Assembly (NCBI RefSeq): GCF_003046175.1
Contig: NZ_PZZM01000001.1
Span: 4,233,001 to 4,297,000, forward strand
Reading direction: 5' to 3'
Length of the DNA stretch: 64,000 bases
Source of the DNA: Bosea sp. 124
GTDB taxonomy: Bacteria; Pseudomonadota; Alphaproteobacteria; Rhizobiales; Beijerinckiaceae
The position numbers were made by a program, and so were the translations under genes. Positions 52,469 to 61,153 of this stretch are shown here, piece after piece (the first letter of the stretch is position 1; each line of letters opens with the position of its first letter). The notes beneath the pieces are model-generated. The model did not search any database. It worked only from the letters and a program-made list of their open reading frames with translations, and had not been told where the DNA came from.

Positions 52469-53923
52469 TCAGACGTTGCGCTGGATCACGATCTCGACGC
52501 GCCGGTTCTTGGCGCGCCCTTCGCGTGTGGCGTTGGGGGCGATCGGAACGTCGGCGCCCTTGCCCTCGAAGCTGATCCGGTCGGGCTTGCTCAGCTTGGT
52601 CCTCAACAGCTCGCCGACCGCCTTGGCGCGCGCCTGCGAGAGTTCGAGATTGGACGGGAAGCGGGCCGTGCGGATCGGCACGTTGTCGGTGTGGCCGAGC
52701 ACCTTGACGGTGCCGCCCTCGGTCTCCAGCACGGTCGCGATGCGCTCGATCAGCGGCCTGAACTCGTCCCGCACCGCCGCCTGTCCCGGCTCGAACAGGG
52801 TGATGTCGACGAGCCGGACGATGATGACGTTGGGCGTGACCTGGCAGACGATCGGCGGCTGCACGGCGCCGCAGACCTTGGGCAGCACGGGCGGTGGCGC
52901 CACAGGCGGCGGCGGGGCCGAGAAGACCTTGCGGACGATGCCGAGCTCGCCCTTGGGATGGACCGTGAGCAGGGCGGAGGCCGCAGCTTCGGCATTGCCG
53001 CCGAGCAAGGCGCGGAAGACGAAATAGAGGCCGAGCACGGCGAGGCCAGCGAGCGCTGCCACCGACCAGACCGGAATCTTGAAGCGCGCGACCTGCGAGG
53101 CGACCGCCTGTCCGCGCCAGCGCGGCGAGAGCTCGGGGTCGGGTTGCTTCACCCGGCGCAGCGTCTCGAACAGGTTGCGCTGGATCATCTGGAGATTGGC
53201 GGCTCCGCCGGAGGAGGTCCGGTGGATGCCCTGGAAACCCAGCGCCAGACAGGCATGCATCATCTCGAGCAGATCGTAATTCACCGAGGGATCGGCCTTG
53301 GCGCGGTCGAGTTCCTCGAAGAAACGCACGCCGCCGGTGCGCTCGCCGAAGAAGCGCGAGAGCATGCTGTGCTGGGTCCAGACATGCCGGTCCTCACCCG
53401 GAATGTTCTGGACTATGTCGTCGGCCGCGGCGCAGAGGACGTATTTCGCAATCCGGGTCTGCTCGGCCGAGGCACCGGCAGCGCGGACCTCGTGCTCGAA
53501 GGCCTCGATCGTTTCGGTGACCTGGCCGAGAAGCTGCGCCGGCGGGGCGCTGCTCAAAGAGGAGCGCAGGCGCCCGAGCAGCAGCAGCAAGGGACCGGCG
53601 GCGCGCAGCAGCGGGTTGGCGTTGGGCGTCAGGAGCTGGTCGCGCCGCGGCATCGGGCCGCTAGCGGGAGCTTGCGGGGGTGGCGCGGATCGCGGTGCCG
53701 TCTGCTGCGGTGCCGAAAGCCACTCGTCACCGGTGCCGGGCACGCCGGGCGAGGGTGCGGCAGGAGCTCCATAAGGGGTCGGTGCGGCATAGGGAGAGGG
53801 CGCGGCCGGCGCGGCCTGCGCCGGGCGGGAGGGCAGGGGCGCGCGGCGTCCGGCCGGGTTCGGCTTGATGATGGTCCGGTCCGAGCGGCCGAACGGATCG
53901 GAAGGCGAACCCGGATCGCTCAT
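52469..53923 (-). CDS. tssL: T6SS membrane-complex protein TssL with C-terminal OmpA domain
   Basis: A 484-residue protein. The Pro/Ala-rich cytoplasmic N-terminus contains DRTIIKPNPAGRR with Thr17, matching the position of the PpkA-phosphorylated Thr in Agrobacterium TssL. DotU domain about 90-260 (DEWLSAP upstream is linker; AKYVLCAAADDIVQN, EHEVRAAG). One transmembrane helix (about 275-300, IPVWSVAALAGLAVLGLYFVF) leads to an OmpA-type peptidoglycan-binding domain (about 350-484) with LGHTDNVPIRTARFPSN and NRRVEIVI. This evolved TssL can anchor to the wall itself. Overlaps tssK by 4 bp. Confidence 0.94.
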   Translation of the reverse strand: MSDPGSPSDPFGRSDRTIIKPNPAGRRAPLPSRPAQAAPAAPSPYAAPTPYGAPAAPSPGVPGTGDEWLSAPQQTAPRSAPPPQAPASGPMPRRDQLLTPNANPLLRAAGPLLLLLGRLRSSLSSAPPAQLLGQVTETIEAFEHEVRAAGASAEQTRIAKYVLCAAADDIVQNIPGEDRHVWTQHSMLSRFFGERTGGVRFFEELDRAKADPSVNYDLLEMMHACLALGFQGIHRTSSGGAANLQMIQRNLFETLRRVKQPDPELSPRWRGQAVASQVARFKIPVWSVAALAGLAVLGLYFVFRALLGGNAEAAASALLTVHPKGELGIVRKVFSAPPPPVAPPPVLPKVCGAVQPPIVCQVTPNVIIVRLVDITLFEPGQAAVRDEFRPLIERIATVLETEGGTVKVLGHTDNVPIRTARFPSNLELSQARAKAVGELLRTKLSKPDRISFEGKGADVPIAPNATREGRAKNRRVEIVIQRNV

Positions 53924-55257
53924 CGCCTGCCCTCGAGCACGGCCCAGAGCTCCATTTCGAGATCGGGCCAGTCACCGGAGAAATGCATGCCGATCGAACT
54001 CGCCGTCGAGAATTCGGGCCAGAGCGGCGAGGCGCGGTCGAGATAGAAATAGACATGGTCCGTCAGCGCACGGATCTGCGGCGGCGGCGTCGGCAGGTGG
54101 ACGAGGCTGATGCCCGGCAGATGGGCATGCACGATCTCGTTCATCTTGGTGTTGGGGCCGACCTTGAAGAGCTGCGGGAACTGCGCCTGGATCTCCGTGA
54201 GCGGGCGCCGTGCCGCGACCTCCAGGATCAGTGTCGCGTTGCGGACCAGGCTGCGGTCGCGGATCGTCGACATGAAGGCGTTGGGTGCGCGCTCGGTGAT
54301 CTCGAGCCGGATGGCGCGGCGGCCGAGATTGGCCGAGAGGAAGTCCTGGATGTCGCGCACGACCGGCGTGAAGCAGGTTTCCAGATCGTCATGGTCGTAG
54401 GCCGGATAGTCGCGGGCGCGGCGCTCGGCCGTGGTGAAGGTGGCGAGTTCGCCGGCCAGCGCGACGAAGGTCACGAACAGGCGCTCGGGATGGACATAAC
54501 GCGACTGGCGCAGATGCTTCAGCACCGGGATCTGCCGGTTCAGGAGCTGCAGCATGAAGTAATCGGCGCTCTGCAGGCCGCCACCGGCGGTCGGGTCGGC
54601 GGCGTAGCGGGCGAGTTCTTCAAGCTTGTTGTCGATCCAGCCGATGACCCGGTCGAGCCAGCCCTCGATCACCGGATAAGCCGAGCAAACCAGGACCGGC
54701 GGCGCGAATTTCTCGTCGAACAGGATCGCCCGGTCGCGGACCTCGAGGATGCGCCCGAGAGCCAGGCCGACATAGCCGGCCTTGGCGGTCTTGCGCAGTT
54801 CCAGCGTCAGGCGCGGATGGGCGATGTCGATCTCCTCCTCGATCCGCAGCGAGGCGGTCGAATCGATGAGCATCTCGGTCGCGGGAACGTAGCGGCTGGC
54901 GCTGCCGTTCAGCGTGTCCTCGACCTCGCGGGTGTTGGCCGAGGCCAGCGGCAGCGAGAGCCAGACGATCTGGCCGGCGGCATTCTCCGGCACCTCGATC
55001 GCCAGCGGCAACGGGCTGTTGTCGGGCATTGCGAAGGGCGTGCCGTCCGGCATGACGCCGACGGCGCGGCGCAGGCCTATCCGGCTCTGCTGGGCGAGAT
55101 CGCGGTCGATCTCCAACACCGAGAATCCCCATGGGTAAGGAGTGACGTGCCGGACACGGTTTTCCAGCAGGTTCTCAAGATACCGATCGTTCTGCTGGAA
55201 GTGATGCGGCCTTAGGAAAAGCCCTTCCGACCAGACGACCTTGCTGTACCACGACAT
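53920..55257 (-). CDS. tssK: T6SS baseplate protein TssK
   Basis: A 445-residue protein with the TssK start SWYSKVVWSEGLFLRPHHFQQ (I keep it to fragments: WSEGLFLRPHHFQQ is diagnostic) and later QLLNRQIPVLKHLRQSRYVHPE. TssK connects the baseplate to the membrane complex. ATG 55257 is preferred; a GTG at 55272 would add five residues. First gene of the tssK-L-M-tagF-pppA-ppkA operon; its stop overlaps tssL. Confidence 0.95.
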   Translation of the reverse strand: MSWYSKVVWSEGLFLRPHHFQQNDRYLENLLENRVRHVTPYPWGFSVLEIDRDLAQQSRIGLRRAVGVMPDGTPFAMPDNSPLPLAIEVPENAAGQIVWLSLPLASANTREVEDTLNGSASRYVPATEMLIDSTASLRIEEEIDIAHPRLTLELRKTAKAGYVGLALGRILEVRDRAILFDEKFAPPVLVCSAYPVIEGWLDRVIGWIDNKLEELARYAADPTAGGGLQSADYFMLQLLNRQIPVLKHLRQSRYVHPERLFVTFVALAGELATFTTAERRARDYPAYDHDDLETCFTPVVRDIQDFLSANLGRRAIRLEITERAPNAFMSTIRDRSLVRNATLILEVAARRPLTEIQAQFPQLFKVGPNTKMNEIVHAHLPGISLVHLPTPPPQIRALTDHVYFYLDRASPLWPEFSTASSIGMHFSGDWPDLEMELWAVLEGRR

Positions 55258-55482
55258 CCGGGTCTCGCTCACTCAAAGGCATGCGGGCAACCTTATACGG
55301 GTCACCAACAAGCGTCACCAAGCGAATGCTAGACGCAGCCGAACCGGCTGCCATCATTGACTTGAATGATGCGCGGTTGCGCGATTGCGGGCAGTCGATC
55401 AGGATCGAATCCGCTGCCGATCCGGATCGTCCGCGCGCGCCGCGGCGAGGCCCGGACGGCGGCCTGCAAGCAGGAGCCATCG

Positions 55483-55983
55483 ATGCCGACAGGCCCAGCC
55501 GCGCGAATTCTGGACGTGGTTCTGCATCCGCTGCCCGGCATCCTCCAGCCCGGTCCCGGCAGTCCGACCGTACTGATCGGCGGGCTGCCGGCCTGGCGCG
55601 GCGTTTCGGCCGCCGCGGCGGCCGCGATCCAGGCGGCGCGTCAGGTCTCGGACGCGGCCATCACCACGGCGGAAGCGGCGACCGTCGCGGCTGCGCCGAC
55701 GCCGGGCGCGGCCGCTGCGAAGGCGGCCGAGGAGACCGTCAAGTCGACTGCCGCTGCGACGATGGGCTCGATGATCACCGGAGCCGCCGGTGGAGCGGAT
55801 ATCCACAACTGTCTGACGCCGTTGCCGATTCCACCGCATGGCCCCGGTGTCGTCATCGACGGGTCGCAGACCGTGCTGATCAACAATCTCTCGGCCTGCC
55901 GCGTCGGCGACACGATCATCGAGGCGGTCGGTCCGCCGAACAAGATCGTCATGGGGATGGTGAACGTCATCATCGGTGGCTGA
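55483..55983 (+). CDS. PAAR-like spike-tip protein with Ala-rich insertion
   Basis: A 166-residue protein. PAAR repeat parts are SPTVLIGGLPAWRG (residues 27-40), PHGPGVVIDGSQTVLINNLSACRVGD (about 118-143, read as two motifs) and IVMGMVNVIIGG. Between the first and second lies an Ala-rich, probably helical stretch (about 41-105). PAAR proteins sharpen the VgrG spike and bind zinc through His and Cys; Cys110, His119 and Cys139 are candidates. Start at MPTGPAARIL with an AGGAG site. Divergent from tssK, before ridA-like gene. Confidence 0.85.
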   Translation: MPTGPAARILDVVLHPLPGILQPGPGSPTVLIGGLPAWRGVSAAAAAAIQAARQVSDAAITTAEAATVAAAPTPGAAAAKAAEETVKSTAAATMGSMITGAAGGADIHNCLTPLPIPPHGPGVVIDGSQTVLINNLSACRVGDTIIEAVGPPNKIVMGMVNVIIGG

Positions 55984-56060
55984 CGGGCAGGGTGTCCTCG
56001 GCTAGGAGGGGGCTGGCGCGGATTCCTCCGCCCGACCCGGATCACCAGAGGATACAGAGC

Positions 56061-56420
56061 ATGCCCATCGAACGCATCGGAGTGACGCAGCGCTGGTGCG
56101 ATGCCGCGATCTTCAACGGCATCGTCTTCCTCGCCGGCCATGTCGCCGAGAAGACCGAGGGTCGGCCGCTGGCTGAGCAGACCACCGAGGTGCTGGCCTT
56201 GCTGGAAGAGACGCTGGAAAGCGCCGGAAGCGACAAGACCCGCATCCTGAGCGTGCAGATCTTCCTCACCGACATCTCGAAGATCGCCGAGATGAACGCC
56301 GTCTGGGACGCCTGGGTGCCGGCCGGCACGGCACCGGCCCGCGCGACCGTCGAGGCGAAGCTGGCCTCGCCCGGCCACGACATCGAGATCACGGCCGTGG
56401 CGGCGAAGCTCGGCCTGTAA
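56061..56420 (+). CDS. RidA family (YjgF/YER057c/UK114) protein
   Basis: A 119-residue protein with the RidA trimer fold: FNGIVFLAGHVAEKT near residue 18, LEETLESAGSDKTRILSVQIF near 50-70, and the C-terminal ARATVEAKLASPGHDIEI, where RidA's key Arg lies (RATVEAKLA). Canonical RidA deaminates enamine/imine intermediates from threonine dehydratase; this subgroup differs in the last motif. It follows the PAAR gene by 77 bp on the same strand and may be unrelated to secretion. Confidence 0.88.
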   Translation: MPIERIGVTQRWCDAAIFNGIVFLAGHVAEKTEGRPLAEQTTEVLALLEETLESAGSDKTRILSVQIFLTDISKIAEMNAVWDAWVPAGTAPARATVEAKLASPGHDIEITAVAAKLGL

Positions 56421-56438
56421 GGCGCTGTGATTGGAAAT

Positions 56439-56475
56439 GCCCGTCATGATCGGGACAAGCCCGACCATGACGGGC
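56439..56475. repeat. REP-like palindromic element / bidirectional terminator
   Basis: Arms GCCCGTCATG (56439-56448) and CATGACGGGC (56466-56475), plus inner TCGGG/CCCGA with an ACAAG loop, form a 15-bp stem with one A-C mismatch. The cggacaagcccg-type core is similar to palindromes dispersed through many alphaproteobacterial genomes. It sits between the converging ridA-like and fha genes. Confidence 0.7.
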
Positions 56476-56498
56476 GGTGGTCGAACCCTCCGCTGCCT

Positions 56499-57869
56499 TC
56501 ACTTCCCGCCGCGGTCGTAGCACTCGGCGAAGTAGAGCATGAAGGCGTCGACGAGGCCGTCCTCATACGGGGCGGTCTTGGCGTCCCAGCGGGCCACATA
56601 GGCGTCCCACATCTTCGCCTTGCGCGAGCCGAGCAGCGAATCGAGGCCGCGCTCCTGCGCCATGCTTTCGGCGATGGCCTGCGGATCGAGATCCTCAACC
56701 AGCATGCGCAGCGCGTGCTGCATGGCCGAATAGGTCTTGATCTGGTGGGCCTTGAGATCGCGGAAGCTCTCGTCGAAGGCCTTTTGCGCGCTGAGATAGC
56801 CGCTCTTCGGCTTGCCGAAGATGAGCTGCAGCGCGTCGTCGACTGTCGGCGAGAATTTCAGCGGGTTGTTGTCCTGCGCCTGGATCATCGTCTGGTTGGC
56901 GCTGCGGGCGATGCGCTTGCTCTCGGCGCGAGCGGCAAGCAACTGTTTCAGCTCGATCGCGACGAGGCGCATCAATCCGCCAAGCTGCTCGGCGAAGGCG
57001 CCCGGATCCTGCCAGCCCAGATCGCCGGTCGAGAGGCCCGCGCCCTTGGCGAAGCGCTGAACGAACTCGGCCGCCGAGATCGCGGGCATTCCGGCCGGCG
57101 TCGGCGGCGGCGCGAAGGGCTGCGAGGGTGAGGGCGGCGGCGGGTCCGCCTGCGGTCGCGGAGTGATCGCCGGGGCGGGCTCCGCCGCCGATGGATCGCC
57201 CCAGGGATCGCCCGGCGGCAGTTCGGCGGTGAGCGGGCGGCGCGGCGTCGGGATCGGCGCGACGGGCTCGACTGGGGCCGCCGGCGGGGCTTGATAGGGC
57301 GCCCAGGCGAAATCGTCGCCGCCCGGTTGTGGCGCGGGCCGTGGTGGCAAGGGAGCCGCCGGCCCGGTCGTCGGGGCCGGAATATCAGCGGCCCAGTCGA
57401 TGAAGCCGTCATGGACGGGGCGGTGCTTGTTCGGGGGCAGCAGGTCGCGGCGCGGGATCGGCGGAGCCTCGTCGCCGCTCGCCGACCAGAGCGATTCCGG
57501 CTGCGGGGCGAAGCTGGACGCGCCGGCGGGCTCCGAGCCCGGCACGGAGGCGCCGTCGATCGTGACGGCGATGACGTAATGCCCAATCTCGAGCCTGTCG
57601 CCATGCTGCAGCCGGTAGGGCGACTGCACGCGCTGGCTCCCGCCATTGACGTAGGTGCCGTTGGTCGAGACGTCGCGGAGCCAGTAGTCGCCGTCGCGGA
57701 AGCGGACCTCGCAATGGCGCCCGGAGATCGCCCGCGTCGGATCGGGCAGGGCCCAGTCGAGATGCTGGTCGCGGCCGATGTCGAGCCCCCGGCCACCGCT
57801 CAGCGTGACGCTGAGGGGGCCGCCATCAGGCAGCGTGGTCTCGTTCTCGATCGTCAGCGTCAGGGGCAT
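56499..57869 (-). CDS. fha: T6SS FHA-domain protein (TagH/Fha)
   Basis: A 456-residue protein. N-terminal FHA domain (about 10-105): IGRDQHLDWALPD, ISGRHCEVRF (Arg, Ser/His motif) and VSTNGTYVNG (phosphothreonine pocket). A long Pro-rich linker (about 130-265) leads to the C-terminal VI_FHA domain (about 275-456) with LGWQDPGAFAEQLGGL, NPLKFSPTVDDAL and the DLDPQAIAESM segment. Fha reads phosphothreonine on TssL or on itself and activates assembly. Start at MPLTLTIENE; the upstream frame is Arg-rich shadow. Confidence 0.92.
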   Translation of the reverse strand: MPLTLTIENETTLPDGGPLSVTLSGGRGLDIGRDQHLDWALPDPTRAISGRHCEVRFRDGDYWLRDVSTNGTYVNGGSQRVQSPYRLQHGDRLEIGHYVIAVTIDGASVPGSEPAGASSFAPQPESLWSASGDEAPPIPRRDLLPPNKHRPVHDGFIDWAADIPAPTTGPAAPLPPRPAPQPGGDDFAWAPYQAPPAAPVEPVAPIPTPRRPLTAELPPGDPWGDPSAAEPAPAITPRPQADPPPPSPSQPFAPPPTPAGMPAISAAEFVQRFAKGAGLSTGDLGWQDPGAFAEQLGGLMRLVAIELKQLLAARAESKRIARSANQTMIQAQDNNPLKFSPTVDDALQLIFGKPKSGYLSAQKAFDESFRDLKAHQIKTYSAMQHALRMLVEDLDPQAIAESMAQERGLDSLLGSRKAKMWDAYVARWDAKTAPYEDGLVDAFMLYFAECYDRGGK

Positions 57870-58001
57870 CGCGAAACTCTTGGACGCAGCCGCCTTGCAC
57901 GCGGCCATCTTGCCCGCGGTCGTGACGCCGCGCATGGCGGCGATCCGGCGGCCCCTCGCACGGGGGCGGTGCTGCGGGCGCGCGGCTCCGCCGGTGCGCA
58001 C

Positions 58002-58556
58002 TCAGGATGTGGTCTTGCCGTCATCATCGGCCAATCGAATGCATGCTTCGATGCAGTTGCGCAATGCGGCCTGATGCTCGCGGCCCGAAAGCCGTGCTAG
58101 CGCCGTCAGGACCGCGATGCGCGCCATCTTCGCCGTCAGGTCCGGCGGGCATGGCACCGCATGGCTCGCCACCATGCTGCCGCCGGAGTAGCCGGCGGCG
58201 AAGGCGACCCAGGTGCCGGGCAGGGCGGTGTCGCCCCCGTCGGCCAGCGCGAGCGCCGCCCTGCGCGTCTCGTCGCGCGGATCGCGGACCCAGGCCTCGG
58301 CGGCGGCGACGCCTTCGTCCTGAGGCGTTCCGGGCGGCTGCATCGCGCGCAGCGACTGCGCCGCCCACCAGACGGCCTCGCGACGCGGCAGCACGAAGGC
58401 GCAAAAGCCGATCGCCTCGGCCGGCGTCGGACCCTGGGCCAGCCGCTTCAGGAAGGCGAGCGGATGCTCGATCGTCGGCTTGGTCTTGATGACCTTGCGT
58501 GCGGAGGGGAAGGTGTCGAACACCTCCTGGGCGGTGCTGAAGCGAAGACGCGACAT
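58002..58556 (-). CDS. Conserved T6SS-linked protein of unknown function between vgrG and fha
   Basis: A 184-residue, mostly helical soluble protein: LRFSTAQEVFDTFPSARKVIK at the start, then HPLAFLKRLAQGPTPAEAIGFCAFVLPRREAVWW, and a C-terminal NCIEACIRLADDDGKT with two Cys. It recalls the DUF6931 family seen in such loci, but I am not certain of this. It starts 5 bp after vgrG and precedes fha by 132 bp, so it is in the same group. It might be an adaptor for loading effectors on VgrG. No membrane or signal segment. Confidence 0.7.
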   Translation of the reverse strand: MSRLRFSTAQEVFDTFPSARKVIKTKPTIEHPLAFLKRLAQGPTPAEAIGFCAFVLPRREAVWWAAQSLRAMQPPGTPQDEGVAAAEAWVRDPRDETRRAALALADGGDTALPGTWVAFAAGYSGGSMVASHAVPCPPDLTAKMARIAVLTALARLSGREHQAALRNCIEACIRLADDDGKTTS

Positions 58557-58561
58557 GGCTC

Positions 58562-60415
58562 TCAGTTGATCTTCACCAGCCCGCCATTGACGATCACGAG
58601 CGCATCGCTGCGCACCTCGGTCTTGGCGACGCTGGTGATGACGATGGTCGGCGAGGAGATCTCGATGCTCGCGGGCAGCATCTTGATCGTGCTCTCCCCG
58701 ACCTTGAGGTTGATCTCGGTCAGGGCCTCGATATCGAGCTTGCCGTTCTGGATGTCGAGCTTGTCGTTGCCCTTCTTCAGCGTGGTCTCGCGCGAATAGC
58801 CCCCGTCCTGGTAATCGGGGCCGATCTCGCGCGTCTCCTTGTTCTTGATCAGGACCTGATGGTCCTTTTCGGCCTGCATGCTGAAGACTTCCTGGCCCTT
58901 GCGGTCCTCGAACTTGATCTCGTTGTAGCAGTCGGAGAAGCCGACGCCGTCGGTCGATTCGGATTTCAGGCCGGACTGGGTCTTGTTGTCGGGCAGCGCA
59001 TAAGGCGGCTTGTGCTGGTCGTTGACGACGGTGCCGGTGACCAGCGGAAGGTCCGGATTGCCCTCGAGGAACTCGACCACGACCTCCTGGCCGATGCGCG
59101 GGATGACCTGCCCGCCCCAGTTCTTGCCCGACCACATCTGCGCGACGCGCGTCCGGCACGAGGTCGATTCGTCCTCGCGGTCCCAGTGGAAGCGCAGCCA
59201 GATGCGGCCGAACTCGTCGACGTCGATGTCGCCTTCCTCGCCCTGGTTCTTGTCGCCCACCACCTTGGCGGTGTGCGGGCCGTAGACGGTCGGGCGCGGC
59301 GTGGCCAGCGGCGCCCGGAAGCGCCGGTCGCTCTTCTGGAACTCGTAGGAGCCGCTATAGGAGGAGTCGTCGCCGCCTCCCGAACGGTAGCTCTGCCCCC
59401 TGAAGGCATGGCTCGCCCTGACGACGAGGTACTCGATGTTCTCGGAAGCCGTCTGATGTGCGGCGAGCCTCATCAGCGCCCCGGGATAGAGGCTCGGCGC
59501 GTCGCCCGCTGCGTGGCGGCGGTCGTCCGTCGCCTGCTCGGCCTGGGCGCGGACGCGGGCGAAATGCTCGCCTTCGTCGCGCTTGATATAGGTGCGGGGA
59601 TAGTCATAGGCCTCGTAGGATTTCGCCTTGTCGAAGCCCTCCTCGGCACGGGCCGTCAGGTCGGAGCCCGATTGCTGGAAGTCGTAGTCCTTCAGCGCGA
59701 TCTTGCCCGTCCGCAGGCGCCGCATGGTCGACCAATGCGTCATGTGCTCGATATGGCGCGGCAGGCGGCTCGACACCGGCATCAGGGGGTAGGCGGTTCC
59801 GGCCCCAGTGAAGGTCGGCTGGGCGGTGGCCTGGACCGGATCATGCGAGGAGCGCGAATCCGAGAGCATCAGCTTGTGGTCGCCATCACTGTGCTTGAAA
59901 TAGTAGTAGATGCCGTACTGCTCCATCAGCCGCAGCACGAAATCGAGGTCGGTTTCGCGATACTGGACGCAGTAGTCGATCTTCTGCAGCCCGTCGCTGG
60001 TGCGATCGTCGAAGCTCGCCGTCTCCTCCTTGGCGAAGATCTGCTTGATGATCTCAATCGCGGTCTTGTTCTTGAAGATCCGGCAATCGGCCCGCTGCGA
60101 CAGCAGCCAGAGCCAGGGCCTCAGCGTGAAACGATAGAGATAGAGGTCGTTTTCCTTGCCGATCCACTGAGCATCGACCAGCGTGCCGTTGAAGACCCGC
60201 TCGCTGCCATTCTTGAGCGTCATCTTGACGGAGCATTTCTGGCTCATGATGCCCTGAAGATCGGCGTTCTCAGTCTTGCTGCTCGCTTCTATGTGAAATG
60301 TAAACAATTCGCTTAAAGCTTCTTCAGCTTCGAATTGCATAAGCGAAAATACGTCTTGACCCAAAGGCGTCGTAAACGACGCAGTTCTTTGAGACTGTCG
60401 AAGATCAGCGGCCAT
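58562..60415 (-). CDS. vgrG: T6SS spike protein VgrG (TssI)
   Basis: A 617-residue protein. Domains: gp27-like (about 1-380) with FTTPLGQDVFSLMQFEAEE near the start, VEDPxVxxG-type motifs, and a gp5-like OB-fold and needle (about 400-617) with AKVVGDKNQGEEGDIDVDEFGRIWLRF, MWSGKNWGGQVIPRIGQEVVVEF and the final beta-helix repeats (EINLKVGESTIKMLPASIEI). No extra catalytic domain follows, so it is a structural VgrG. ATG 60415 has GAGG before it; an upstream TTG at 60418 is not needed. Minus strand, first gene before the unknown gene and fha. Confidence 0.95.
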   Translation of the reverse strand: MAADLRQSQRTASFTTPLGQDVFSLMQFEAEEALSELFTFHIEASSKTENADLQGIMSQKCSVKMTLKNGSERVFNGTLVDAQWIGKENDLYLYRFTLRPWLWLLSQRADCRIFKNKTAIEIIKQIFAKEETASFDDRTSDGLQKIDYCVQYRETDLDFVLRLMEQYGIYYYFKHSDGDHKLMLSDSRSSHDPVQATAQPTFTGAGTAYPLMPVSSRLPRHIEHMTHWSTMRRLRTGKIALKDYDFQQSGSDLTARAEEGFDKAKSYEAYDYPRTYIKRDEGEHFARVRAQAEQATDDRRHAAGDAPSLYPGALMRLAAHQTASENIEYLVVRASHAFRGQSYRSGGGDDSSYSGSYEFQKSDRRFRAPLATPRPTVYGPHTAKVVGDKNQGEEGDIDVDEFGRIWLRFHWDREDESTSCRTRVAQMWSGKNWGGQVIPRIGQEVVVEFLEGNPDLPLVTGTVVNDQHKPPYALPDNKTQSGLKSESTDGVGFSDCYNEIKFEDRKGQEVFSMQAEKDHQVLIKNKETREIGPDYQDGGYSRETTLKKGNDKLDIQNGKLDIEALTEINLKVGESTIKMLPASIEISSPTIVITSVAKTEVRSDALVIVNGGLVKIN

Positions 60416-60451
60416 CAACGAAACCTCGCGGTTCTAGATGCTATTTTGATA

Positions 60452-60480
60452 TTGACGTAGCGGATGGCGCGAGTCATAGT
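60452..60480 (+). promoter_or_regulatory. Sigma-70-like promoter for the ompA-tssABC genes
   Basis: TTGACG (60452-60457), 17 bp, then CATAGT (60475-60480), in the AT-rich gap between the divergent vgrG and ompA-like genes. Predicted start is about 45 bp before the ATG of the ompA-like gene. Confidence 0.6.
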
Positions 60481-60531
60481 TTGCGCCTTCAATCTTTAAC
60501 CGCCCGCGCGAAGCTAAACGGGAGGGGGACC

Positions 60532-61083
60532 ATGCGCAAGCAACCCAGTATTACAGCCATCGCCGTCCTTTCCGCCGGTTTTTATGTGTTGCAGGCGCTG
60601 CCGACGCAGGCGCAGACCTACAAGGCGGACGACATCATCAAGCATTTCGGCCCGGCGACGCCTCAGGCCAGCGCGACGCGCGGGCTGTGCATCGGTACCG
60701 AGGCCGATTGCAACAAGGCCGGCCATGTTGTGAAGCCGGCGGCGGTGGCAGCCTTCGATCTCGTCGTCCGGTTCAAATACAATTCCGACGTGCTCGAGCC
60801 CGATGCGCGGGTCAATCTCGACGAGTTCGCCAAGGCGCTGAAGGCGCCGCAGCTCGCATCCAGCAGCTTCGTCGTCGAAGGCCATACCGACGCCGCAGGC
60901 AGGCCCTCCTACAATCTCGACCTGTCCGAGCGGCGCGCCCAGGCCGTGGTGCGCTATCTGAGCGAACGCGGCGTCGACACGGCCAAGCTCGCGGCGCGCG
61001 GCTACGGCCAGAACAAGCCCGTCGTCGCCGATCCGTTCGCTGGCGAGAACCGCCGCGTCGAGACGCGGCTGAAGAGCGAGTGA
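60532..61083 (+). CDS. OmpA family protein in the T6SS locus
   Basis: A 183-residue exported protein: signal peptide (ITAIAVLSAGFYVLQALPTQAQ, cleavage near residue 28) and a C-terminal OmpA-like domain (about 75-183) with VRFKYNSDVLEPDARVNLDEF, VEGHTDAAGRPSYNLDLSERRAQ and RRVETRLKS. Binds peptidoglycan by family inference. It heads the plus-strand run to tssA, tssB and tssC, so it may help fix the T6SS at the wall. Two Cys (LCIGTEADCN) near residues 60-70 could form a disulfide. Confidence 0.88.
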   Translation: MRKQPSITAIAVLSAGFYVLQALPTQAQTYKADDIIKHFGPATPQASATRGLCIGTEADCNKAGHVVKPAAVAAFDLVVRFKYNSDVLEPDARVNLDEFAKALKAPQLASSSFVVEGHTDAAGRPSYNLDLSERRAQAVVRYLSERGVDTAKLAARGYGQNKPVVADPFAGENRRVETRLKSE

Positions 61084-61153
61084 GCGAGCGGGCTGCGCCC
61101 CCCGGGCGGGCTTTCCTGCGGTTGAGCCGCTGAATGCGTGAGCGGTGAGGGCG

